Shown: in pieces, positions 6,716-14,469 of the stretch
Layout: the number at the start of each line of letters is the position of its first letter
Position numbering within the stretch: the stretch's first letter is position 1
Origin: Candidatus Zixiibacteriota bacterium
GTDB lineage: Bacteria > Zixibacteria > MSB-5A5 > GN15 > FEB-12
Direction of reading: 5' to 3'
NCBI GenBank assembly: GCA_020348905.1
Contig: CP070756.1
Coordinates: 218,665 to 258,730, forward strand
DNA: 40,066 nt
Notes under the pieces: generated by a model
Seen by the model: only the letters and a program-made list of their open reading frames with translations
Told to the model about the DNA's origin: nothing
Database searches by the model: none
Position numbers and translations under genes: made by a program

Positions 6716-8863
6716 ATGCAGGAGAAAATGAGCAGCAAATCTTCAACCTCGTTACTGCTGGCGACCCTCGCCGGGATAATTCTCGGCGGCCTGTTTGGTT
6801 ACTATCTGCCCGATGTAATGCTGTCCCTGAGTTTTGTCGGCCAACTTTTCGTCAATGCCCTGCGGATCGTTGCTATACCCGTGATCATCGCCGGCATTGT
6901 CGTCGGTGTGGCCGCATTAGCCAATATCGGCCGGGTCAACCGAGCCGTTGGCAGAACCCTTTTATACTTCATCGCCACCGGCGCAATAGCCGTGGTGATC
7001 GGGTTCGTCCTCGTAGAGCTTATCCAGCCGGGGGCCGGTATAAGCACCGCTGATGCGGTCATGCCAGTCGAGATTAACCGCGTAACGTCGGTGTCCATTC
7101 AGCAGCTGCTGAGTTCAATTCTACCCGAAAACCTCATGGCAGCCACCGGCCAGGGACAGTTTTTGGGACTGATTATCTTTTCGTTGTTCTTTGGTGGCGC
7201 CCTCATAGTACTCGGGCAGAAGGGTACGGCGGTGGTTGACTTCTTCCGCGTGGTAAACGATGTGGCCCTGAGACTGGTCCATTTGCTGATGTATGTAGCG
7301 CCTATCGGTCTGTTATCTCTTGTCGCGACGGCCGTGGCCCAGAATGTCCACTCGGCGAGGCCAATTCTATCATCGGTGGGTATGTTCAGCTTAACGATCA
7401 TTGCCGGCTTTGTGGTCCACGGGTTAATTGTACTTCCCCTGGCGCTGAAGATTCTCGGAAATCGCCCGTTCTGGGGTTACCTGTCGGGCACCGCCCCGGC
7501 CCTTGCCACCGCCTTTGGGACGGCTTCGCCCGCCGCCACATTACCGGTGACGTACGACTGCGTGACTGAGAAATGCAAGGTCGATAACCGCGCCGGAGCA
7601 CTGACCTTGCCACTCGGGGCGATGATCAATATGAACGGCACTGGTATGTACCTGGTAATAGCGGCGTTCTTTTGCGCCCAGGCCTTCGGTATTGAGCTTT
7701 CGCTGATTCAAATAGCAGTTGCTGTTCTAGTAGCTTTCTTGCTGTCGCTGGGAGCAACCCTGGTGCCGGGCATGTCTTTGATGGTGCTGGCAGTTGTACT
7801 GTTCAGCGCTAATTTTCCCGCCGAAGCGTATGCCGGGATTGGGCTGGTACTGGTGGTCGACTGGTTTTTTGATCGGCTTCGATCGGTATTGAATGTCTGG
7901 AGCGATACCGTTGGTGCCGCTGTTATCGGGGAGATATTCGAATTTAAGACTGCCCGACGCGTGCGACCCGCTATGGAAGAACGCCGGCCATCAAAAAGAA
8001 CCGGTGGTGCCCGACGATATGACGGCAAGCGAGTGGCCAAGGGAAAAACCCGATCCGACCGTGGACAGCAGCGCAGTGAACGGGAAGCCACAAGCAGAAA
8101 AGGTGACCGGTCGAGCCGGAAGAAGGAAGGCGATGGACGCGGCCGAAAACAGGAACGTCGTCCCCGGCAGGACCTGCGCAGGGGGCCTGAACCGGGCAGG
8201 AAAGAAGACAAAGGCAAGAAGTCCGACTTTGTTCTGCCGCCGGTGCCATACCACGTGCTCGATAGTGAACTGAAACCGAAGCGAGAGCCGGAAGCCGATG
8301 ATAAGCGCCGTTCACGTGACCGTGAAAGCGAAAGAAACGGGTTGTCGCCGGAGACTATCGAACGCGAGCGGGCCAAGGTAAGTGCCCAGCTCAGAGAACT
8401 CAGGAGAAACGAAGAGTCAGTTGACTCAGACGCCGAAGCGACTCCGACGCGGGTCAGGGAGGACGCCTCCCGAGACTCATCCGGGGCTGACGGGGAGGAA
8501 AGGTCGGCGGCGACCTTTCCAAGGGTCGATTTCAGTTCCGATGACGATTTGGCCGTGACCGCCGCACCGGCTACCGTCTCCGGTGATCATTTACAGGACG
8601 ATCTGACAGGTCTGTCGCACGAAAGTCTCCCGGAACGTGAGGATTCCGGTAATGGTACTTCATCCGGAGGCGAGGAAAAGGAAGCATCCGAACAGCCTGA
8701 CGCGAATGCTGCATTCGGGAGAAGCAAGTCCAGACGAGGGCCAGTACCAAAAAGCAGCCGTGAAGGCGACGAAGAACCTCAGCAGAAACCGGAACCATCA
8801 CCGGAGTACTCGACTGAGAATATATCATTCGGTAGAGGTAAGCGAAAGAAACCAAGCTCCTGA
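6716..8863 (+). CDS. Dicarboxylate/amino acid:cation symporter (SDF family) with long charged C-terminal tail
   Basis: A 715-residue protein in two parts. Residues 1-~410 are a complete SDF-family (GltP/DctA/GltPh-type) sodium- or proton-coupled symporter: hydrophobic throughout, with the hairpin 1 serine-rich region TASPAATLP, the TM7 motif NMNGTG in place of NMDGT, and the TM8 motif DRLRSVLNVWSD, which keeps the Asp, Arg, Asn and Asp positions used for substrate and cation binding. Residues ~412-715 are not part of the family. This tail is first strongly basic (many Arg/Lys/Gly), then mixed, then acidic and Ser-rich, ending in FGRGKRKK, with a related FGRSKSRRG about 45 residues earlier. 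It is predicted to be disordered and cytoplasmic. ATG 6716 is used; ATG 6728, preceded by AGGAG, is a possible alternative start. A terminator follows. Confidence 0.9.
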   Translation: MQEKMSSKSSTSLLLATLAGIILGGLFGYYLPDVMLSLSFVGQLFVNALRIVAIPVIIAGIVVGVAALANIGRVNRAVGRTLLYFIATGAIAVVIGFVLVELIQPGAGISTADAVMPVEINRVTSVSIQQLLSSILPENLMAATGQGQFLGLIIFSLFFGGALIVLGQKGTAVVDFFRVVNDVALRLVHLLMYVAPIGLLSLVATAVAQNVHSARPILSSVGMFSLTIIAGFVVHGLIVLPLALKILGNRPFWGYLSGTAPALATAFGTASPAATLPVTYDCVTEKCKVDNRAGALTLPLGAMINMNGTGMYLVIAAFFCAQAFGIELSLIQIAVAVLVAFLLSLGATLVPGMSLMVLAVVLFSANFPAEAYAGIGLVLVVDWFFDRLRSVLNVWSDTVGAAVIGEIFEFKTARRVRPAMEERRPSKRTGGARRYDGKRVAKGKTRSDRGQQRSEREATSRKGDRSSRKKEGDGRGRKQERRPRQDLRRGPEPGRKEDKGKKSDFVLPPVPYHVLDSELKPKREPEADDKRRSRDRESERNGLSPETIERERAKVSAQLRELRRNEESVDSDAEATPTRVREDASRDSSGADGEERSAATFPRVDFSSDDDLAVTAAPATVSGDHLQDDLTGLSHESLPEREDSGNGTSSGGEEKEASEQPDANAAFGRSKSRRGPVPKSSREGDEEPQQKPEPSPEYSTENISFGRGKRKKPSS

Positions 8864-8873
8864 TGAAATCGGT

Positions 8874-8902
8874 AAAGGCCGGGACGCGTTTCCCGGCCTT
8901 TT
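8874..8902 (+). terminator. Rho-independent terminator after the symporter
   Basis: AAGGCCGGG and CCCGGCCTT form a perfect 9-bp stem around a 7-nt loop, followed by TT. It starts about 10 bp after the symporter stop and isolates that gene from htpX. Confidence 0.85.
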
Positions 8903-9011
8903 GATTACGGCTGCTACGGCTCGAAGAATAGCAGGGTCGAATATCGATTGAGCGATTGCCCGAAAGGAACTTTTTGGCGGGATTGTCGCTATACAGAATA
9001 GACTAAATTTG

Positions 9012-9039
9012 TTGACTCGCAGTCGATTCCGGATATAGA
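9012..9039 (+). promoter_or_regulatory. Probable promoter of htpX
   Basis: TTGACT (9012-9017, 5/6) and TATAGA (9034-9039, 4/6) with a 16-bp spacer lie 22 bp upstream of the htpX start. It resembles a housekeeping promoter rather than a sigma32 (heat-shock) one, although htpX is often stress-regulated. Confidence 0.4.
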
Positions 9040-9060
9040 TTTGCGTTAGAAGGTGCTGTC

Positions 9061-9930
9061 ATGAATGGAATTAAAGTCGCGTTGCTAATGATGGGCCTGA
9101 TGGCCATCTTTCTGTGGATTGGGTACCGGGTCGGTGGTCAGAACGGTATGATGATGGCTTTCGCCCTTGCGTGCGTTATCAACTTCGTAGGTTACTGGTT
9201 CTCGGATAAACTGGTTCTGTCGATGTACCGGGCGCGTCAGGTTCAGGAGCATGATCACCCAAGATTGTATCGGGTTGTCAAAGAAGTGGCCACTATCAAC
9301 GCCCTGCTGCCGATGCCAAAAGTCTACCTTGTTCCCAGCAAAGCACCCAATGCCTTTGCCACCGGTCGCAATGAATACCATGCTGCTGTGGCGGTCACAG
9401 AGGGGCTTCTGGAAATTCTCAATGATGACGAACTCAAAGGAGTTATCGGGCACGAAATGGCTCACATTCGTAACAAGGACATTCTCATTGGCACCATTGC
9501 TGCGACCTTGGCGGGAGCTATTGGTATAGCTGCCTACCTTGCCAGATGGGGTGCCATTTTTGGGGGGTACGGACGGTCTGACAGCCGCGGTGGGGGCATA
9601 GAGTTACTGATTGCAGCGATTGTGGCCCCGATCGCGGCCGGTATAATTCAGATGGCCATCTCCCGACAACGTGAGTACCAGGCCGATGCCGAGGCGGGAC
9701 GCATGACCGGGAAGTACCGCGAACTGGCATCGGCACTTGAGAAGCTTCACAAAGCGCCAGTACGGCTCAATCTTGATCGGCGACCCGCCACGGCTCATTT
9801 GATGATTGCCAAACCGCTGTCCGGTAGGGGGATTGCGTCACTGTTTTCAACCCACCCACCGGTAGAGAAACGCGTTGAGCGACTCCATAAACTGGCGCAG
9901 GAATCAACATATCAAGGTTATGTATCCTAA
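9061..9930 (+). CDS. htpX: Membrane zinc metalloprotease HtpX (M48B)
   Basis: A 289-residue protein of usual HtpX length. It has two N-terminal membrane helices (~5-20 and ~28-48), the zinc-binding HExxH in GHEMAHIRNKD (His131, Glu132, His135), two further hydrophobic segments (~141-165 and ~180-200), and the third-ligand region SRQREYQADAEAG (Glu205). HtpX is an inner-membrane endoprotease with a cytoplasmic active site, degrading damaged membrane proteins together with FtsH. The start ATG is preceded by AGAAGG. It heads a same-strand run of membrane protein genes to 13 kb. Confidence 0.96.
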   Translation: MNGIKVALLMMGLMAIFLWIGYRVGGQNGMMMAFALACVINFVGYWFSDKLVLSMYRARQVQEHDHPRLYRVVKEVATINALLPMPKVYLVPSKAPNAFATGRNEYHAAVAVTEGLLEILNDDELKGVIGHEMAHIRNKDILIGTIAATLAGAIGIAAYLARWGAIFGGYGRSDSRGGGIELLIAAIVAPIAAGIIQMAISRQREYQADAEAGRMTGKYRELASALEKLHKAPVRLNLDRRPATAHLMIAKPLSGRGIASLFSTHPPVEKRVERLHKLAQESTYQGYVS

Positions 9931-9995
9931 CGATAGTCTATCAAGCGATCCCGCCGAAATCCCGTTACCTCGGTTGAGAGAGGCGTCCCGGTAGA

Positions 9996-11330
9996 ATGGA
10001 TGCTACGACCCTCTTGCTTGAGCTACTGGCCATCTTTCTGCTCATCCTGGCAAACGGCTTTTTTGCCCTGTCCGAGTTTTCTATCATAGCCAGTCGCAAA
10101 AGCAAACTGTTAAAGAGAGCCTCAGAGGGCAAGCGCGGCGCCGCTATTGCCGAGAAGCTTCATCGAACACCTGATCGATTCCTGGCTACCATCCAGGTAG
10201 GTATAACGCTGGTCGGTACTTTGGCCGGGGTCTTTGGTGGAGCCACCATTGTCAGCCAGCTCGAAGAGGTTATCGCCGGATTCCCGATTGAGCTGGTTTC
10301 TCGCGGAGCGACGCCCATAGCAGTAGCCATCGTGGCCATTTTCATAACCGGGACCACGGTCATCGTGGGAGAACTGGTGCCCAAGTACCTGGCCCTGTCT
10401 AACCCGGAGTTTTTTGCCAGGCATGTGGCTGGCCCGGTGAAACTCTTTACCCAGGTGAGTTTCATTTTCTCCAGTATTCTCAGCTGGACGGCTCGCCTGA
10501 TTCTCAGGGGCCTTGGTGTCAAGCAGGATGCGGTTCGAACGGCGGTCACCGAGGAAGAGATAAACCTGATGATTTACGAGGGAAAGCAAAAGGGTATTTT
10601 TGACGAGACTGAACAGAAACTCATCAAATCCGTGTTTGCATTCGCCGATATGACTGTGCGTCGCGCCATGACGCCGAGGACCGACGTGGTCGCGATCGAA
10701 ATCAACTCCGATCCCAAAGAAATCTTGAATCTCATAATAGACAACGAATACAGTCGCTATCCCATCTTCGAGAAGGACATCGATCACATTATCGGTGTCT
10801 TGTACACCAAAGACATTATCCTGCATCAGCTCGATCCGCAGTTGATTATATTGAAGGATCTTTTGAGAAAGCCCTTGTTTGTCCCCGACTCGATGCCTCT
10901 TTCCCAGCTTCTTAGAACACTTCAGCGAAAAAAGAAACATATCGCAATCGTGCTCGATGAGTTCGGCGGCACGGCCGGCATTATTACGCTGGAAGACATT
11001 CTCGAAGAACTGGTTGGCGAAATTCAGGACGAGTACGATGCCGAGCAGCCTCCGCTGGTCAAGCATTCCGAAACGATCGCTTACGCCGAAGGCTCGGTCT
11101 GGCCCGGCGAAATAAACGCGCTAATGCAAAGCAACCTTCCCGAAGACAAGGCGGAAACCGTGGCGGGATTGTTCATCGACCATCTCGGTCGTCTTCCCGA
11201 TGAGGAAGAGACGGTGACGATTGGGGATATGCTCATCTCGGTGCTGGAACGTGAGGATAATCGACTGGTGAGACTGAGACTGGAAAAATTGACTGACCAA
11301 GCGTCCAAATCTGACACGGAGAGGGACTAA
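9996..11330 (+). CDS. CorC/HlyC-type CBS-domain membrane protein (hemolysin family)
   Basis: A 444-residue protein with an N-terminal DUF21/CNNM membrane domain (~1-195; three or four helices, including the ANGFFALSEFSII motif), two CBS domains (~210-335; RRAMTPRTDVVAIE and SRYPIFEKDIDHIIGVLYTKD are typical), and the C-terminal CorC_HlyC FAD-like transporter-associated domain (~350-430; GTAGIITLEDILEELVGEI precedes it). Members are implicated in magnesium efflux or homeostasis; the old name hemolysin does not describe the likely role. A GAGAGAGG sequence lies 13-20 bases upstream of the ATG. The following gene starts 4 bp after its stop, so the two are probably co-translated. Confidence 0.93.
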   Translation: MDATTLLLELLAIFLLILANGFFALSEFSIIASRKSKLLKRASEGKRGAAIAEKLHRTPDRFLATIQVGITLVGTLAGVFGGATIVSQLEEVIAGFPIELVSRGATPIAVAIVAIFITGTTVIVGELVPKYLALSNPEFFARHVAGPVKLFTQVSFIFSSILSWTARLILRGLGVKQDAVRTAVTEEEINLMIYEGKQKGIFDETEQKLIKSVFAFADMTVRRAMTPRTDVVAIEINSDPKEILNLIIDNEYSRYPIFEKDIDHIIGVLYTKDIILHQLDPQLIILKDLLRKPLFVPDSMPLSQLLRTLQRKKKHIAIVLDEFGGTAGIITLEDILEELVGEIQDEYDAEQPPLVKHSETIAYAEGSVWPGEINALMQSNLPEDKAETVAGLFIDHLGRLPDEEETVTIGDMLISVLEREDNRLVRLRLEKLTDQASKSDTERD

Positions 11331-11334
11331 CGGG

Positions 11335-12003
11335 TTGATCAGGATTCTGAAGGCACCGCTTGTCTGGTCCCGGTCGCTGTATGACTGGGTCCTCCGCTGG
11401 GGAGAATCACGGCATGGTCAAACGGCGCTGTTCTTGCTGTCGATGGCGGAAGCTTCTTTTTTTCCGGTTCCGCCCGATGCTCTCTTGATAGGCCTGTGTA
11501 TGGGTTCTCACCGGCGGTGGGTGCGATTTGCCGTCGTCTGCTCGATCGGCTCGGTCATTGGAGGTGTCCTTGGCTACCTGGTGGGCCAGTTTGCCTTTGA
11601 CTTGATAGGAGAAAAACTGCTCTCGCTGACGGCATCCTTGTCAGGCAGCGACCCCGACTTCCTTCTGGAGCAGGCCAGGTACTGGTTTAGTGAAAAGGAG
11701 GTTATGGGCATGAAAGTGGGGGCATGGGCGGTGGGAATTGCAGGTTTTACCCCTATTCCCTACAAGGTTTTTACCATCGCGGCCGGATTTTTTGAGATGG
11801 CCTTTATGCCCTTTCTCATAGCTTCCGCCGTAAGCCGCTCGCTACGGTTTTTCGTGGTGGCCGGTTTGATCGGAACGCTATACAGGAAGTACGGTGACAG
11901 AATCAAGCTGTTCATTGACAGGTACTTCAATGTTTTGGCCGTCGCCTTTGTGGTACTTTTGGTACTTGGATTCATGTCGCTTAACTTGCTTAAGGGAGAC
12001 TGA
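11335..12003 (+). CDS. YqaA/DedA-like VTT-domain membrane protein
   Basis: A 222-residue polytopic membrane protein of the SNARE-associated/VTT (DedA superfamily, YqaA branch) type. The N-terminal part has the conserved SMAEASFFPVPPDALLIGL re-entrant region, then a GGVLGYLVGQFAFD segment and C-terminal helices with FTPIPYKVFTIAAGFFEM. DedA-like proteins are implicated in lipid flipping and membrane homeostasis. The start is TTG at 11335, supported by GGAGAGGG about 9 bp upstream and by its position directly after the CorC-like gene. Confidence 0.88.
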   Translation: MIRILKAPLVWSRSLYDWVLRWGESRHGQTALFLLSMAEASFFPVPPDALLIGLCMGSHRRWVRFAVVCSIGSVIGGVLGYLVGQFAFDLIGEKLLSLTASLSGSDPDFLLEQARYWFSEKEVMGMKVGAWAVGIAGFTPIPYKVFTIAAGFFEMAFMPFLIASAVSRSLRFFVVAGLIGTLYRKYGDRIKLFIDRYFNVLAVAFVVLLVLGFMSLNLLKGD

Positions 12004-12124
12004 TGGCGCGTCTCGACGGGGGGTCACTCGGCAGAACGCGGTTATCCCGGCGCCGATTCAGAATCTCTCGAATTATGCCGACTTTTTCAATAGCGGTTTA
12101 TTGAGTTCGACTGTTTAACAATAT

Positions 12125-13042
12125 ATGACACATCAGCACTCGCACAGACACATTTCCGGGAAAAAGCTGGGTTGGGCGATACTGTTTAATTTGGCCATCA
12201 CCCTGGCGGAGTTCATTGGTGGATTGCTCAGTGGATACCTCGCTCTCACGGCCGACGCCGTGCACAATCTTTCAGATGTGGCAGCTCTGGGCCTGGCCTG
12301 GCTGGGCTTAAAAGGCTCGCGTCTGCCGGCCACGAAGAAATCCACCTACGGCTACAAACGTATCGAGGTTATGACGGCATTGATTTCGGCGGTGGCCCTT
12401 GTTGTTATCGCCATCTTCATTCTGATTGAAGCTTACAATCGCCTACTCGCCCCACAGCCGCTTACCAGACCCTGGTTGTTTATGACTGTTGCGGTAATAG
12501 GCCTGCTGGGCAATGTCGTTTCTATTTTCCTTCTTAACTCTGAAAAAGGCAAATCATTGAACATGAAAACCGCCTTCCTGCACATGGCTTACGACGCTAT
12601 CTCATCGGTGGCGGTCATTGCCGGCGGTGTTGTTATTCTGATTACCGGCTGGTACCTGACTGATGTGTTGCTTTCGACCGTCATTGCCGTGATGATTTTC
12701 TGGTCGTCCTATCTGGTCATGCGCGAGGCCGTGCTGATCTTTCTGGAGTCAGCCCCGGAGGGTATTGACTTCGACGAGGTATTCAAGGCGATTAGAACTG
12801 TCCACGGAGTGGAGGATGTTCACGATCTGCATATCTGGTCGCTTTCCTCAAGCGATATCGCCCTTTCGTGCCATATTTGTCTTGACGAAAAAGACTTTTC
12901 GAGAGGCCCTGACCTGGTCGAGCAGATAAACCGGATGCTCTGCGAGAAATTCAGCATCGGCCACGGGACCATCCAACTGGAAAAACTTGCTTTCCGGCGT
13001 CCCGATGCCCTTTGTAGTCATAATGACGAGCACGGTGATTAG
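12125..13042 (+). CDS. Cation diffusion facilitator (zinc-type) efflux transporter
   Basis: A 305-residue CDF family member with a short His-rich N terminus (four His within the first nine residues), six predicted membrane helices and a C-terminal cytoplasmic regulatory domain (~215-295; VHGVEDVHDLHIWSLSS is typical). The transport-site residues are visible: D44/H47/D51 in TM2 (DAVHNLSD) and H153/D157 in TM5 (HMAYD). The His-containing tetrahedral site suggests Zn(II), possibly Cd or Co, export in exchange for protons. No Shine-Dalgarno is visible before the ATG. The next gene begins 3 bp downstream. Confidence 0.93.
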   Translation: MTHQHSHRHISGKKLGWAILFNLAITLAEFIGGLLSGYLALTADAVHNLSDVAALGLAWLGLKGSRLPATKKSTYGYKRIEVMTALISAVALVVIAIFILIEAYNRLLAPQPLTRPWLFMTVAVIGLLGNVVSIFLLNSEKGKSLNMKTAFLHMAYDAISSVAVIAGGVVILITGWYLTDVLLSTVIAVMIFWSSYLVMREAVLIFLESAPEGIDFDEVFKAIRTVHGVEDVHDLHIWSLSSSDIALSCHICLDEKDFSRGPDLVEQINRMLCEKFSIGHGTIQLEKLAFRRPDALCSHNDEHGD

Positions 13043-13044
13043 TC

Positions 13045-14403
13045 ATGGATAACAAACAGGTAGAAGTTGAAATAACTGACCTTGCCTTCAATGGCCGGGC
13101 CGTAGGTCACCTGGATGGTAAAGTGGTATTCCTTGATGGCGGCTTGCCGGGCGAGCGGGTCCTGGCCCGGATTACCAGCTCCAAACCTCGATATGACAAA
13201 GCCTCGGTAGTCAAGATCCTGAAACAGTCGGAGCGACGCGTGCCGGCGGTCTGCTCGCACTTTGCCTACTGCGGGGGATGCACCTGGCAAGACCTCACCT
13301 ACCACGACCAGCTTATTTATAAGAAAAAACAGGTCATCGACTGCCTTCAGAGGATTGGCGGTCTGGAGAGCACCCTGGTGCAGGAGGTCGTCGGTTCGGT
13401 AGAGGTGTTCCGCTATCGTAACAAGATGGAGTTTTCGTTCAATGCCGATACCGACGGTAGCGATTTTACCCTCGGACTGCACCGGCAGGGACGCTTTGAC
13501 GAGATATTCGATCTGGAACGCTGCTTTCTCACGTCGGATGTTGTAAGTGATATTGTCAGGTGGATACGGGACTACGTGAGGAAGGCCGGTCTTACATCTT
13601 ACAATGTTACTAATCACGCCGGTTTCATGCGATTTATCATGATTCGTCAGGCCAAGCGCACCGCCGATCTCATGGTCAATGTTGTCACCAACTATGGAGA
13701 AATGCCCAATCGGGACCGGTTCATACATGAAATCACGGCCGCCTTCCCTCAGATCTCAACTATCGTGCATAATCAGAACAGCCTAAAGTCGAACATTGCC
13801 ACCGGCGAAATTGAAACCGTTCTGTTCGGCTGCGGCTACATCGAAGAGCGATTGTTCGAATCGGTATTCCGCATCAGGGCCAACTCTTTTTTCCAGACAA
13901 ACACTGTCCAGACCGAGACTCTCTACCGGATAGGTTTCGATTTATTGGAACCGCGACCAGATCAGCGCGTATTGGACCTATACTGTGGTACCGGTTCCAT
14001 TGGTATTCTGATCGCCACCTATGTAAACGAAGTGGTTGGTGTCGAGCTGGTGGCCGACGCCGTTCAGGCTGCTCGAGAAAATGCACATGCCAACAAAATG
14101 CAGAACATCTCGTTCTTCGAGGGCGACGTGAAAGACTATCTGAAAACCTGCGAAAAAACCGGGGGGCGCTTTGATTCTGTCATCGTCGACCCGCCCCGCG
14201 CCGGACTGCACCCGAAGGCTTTGCGGGGGTTATCGAAACTTAGGCCCGAGAAGATATTGTACATTTCATGCAACCCGTCAACATTCGCCCGGGATGCCAA
14301 GGAACTGGTCGCTGCGGGTTACGATTTGCCCGAAGTCAGGCCGGTGGATATGTTTCCGCACACCATGCACATTGAACTGGCATCGGTGTTTAATCGAAAG
14401 TGA
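13045..14403 (+). CDS. rlmD: 23S rRNA (uracil-5-)-methyltransferase, RlmD/RumA family
   Basis: A 452-residue enzyme of the RumA/TrmA class that makes 5-methyluridine in RNA using S-adenosylmethionine. It has an N-terminal TRAM RNA-binding domain (~1-60). A [4Fe-4S] cysteine set follows, with C70, C76 and C79 in CSHFAYCGGC and C160 in LERC. The SAM motif is VLDLYCGTGSIGI. VDPPRAGLHP and the catalytic Cys409 in YISCNPSTFARD are near the C terminus. The TRAM domain and cluster favour RlmD or the dual RlmCD type over TrmA; the exact uridine target cannot be read from sequence. It starts 3 bp after the CDF gene. Confidence 0.92.
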   Translation: MDNKQVEVEITDLAFNGRAVGHLDGKVVFLDGGLPGERVLARITSSKPRYDKASVVKILKQSERRVPAVCSHFAYCGGCTWQDLTYHDQLIYKKKQVIDCLQRIGGLESTLVQEVVGSVEVFRYRNKMEFSFNADTDGSDFTLGLHRQGRFDEIFDLERCFLTSDVVSDIVRWIRDYVRKAGLTSYNVTNHAGFMRFIMIRQAKRTADLMVNVVTNYGEMPNRDRFIHEITAAFPQISTIVHNQNSLKSNIATGEIETVLFGCGYIEERLFESVFRIRANSFFQTNTVQTETLYRIGFDLLEPRPDQRVLDLYCGTGSIGILIATYVNEVVGVELVADAVQAARENAHANKMQNISFFEGDVKDYLKTCEKTGGRFDSVIVDPPRAGLHPKALRGLSKLRPEKILYISCNPSTFARDAKELVAAGYDLPEVRPVDMFPHTMHIELASVFNRK

Positions 14404-14469
14404 GATAACTTGCGCCTTAACCAGGTATTTCATAGATTGTCGACTTATCTGTTTCAAGGAGGTTCCACA

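Noticed and set aside
10122..11066. 314-codon minus-strand frame opposite the CorC-like gene
   Set aside because: Antisense to clear DUF21 and CBS domains and without recognisable domains or a ribosome binding site.
13039..13728. 229-codon minus-strand frame opposite rlmD
   Set aside because: Antisense to the TRAM domain and iron-sulfur cysteines of the methyltransferase.
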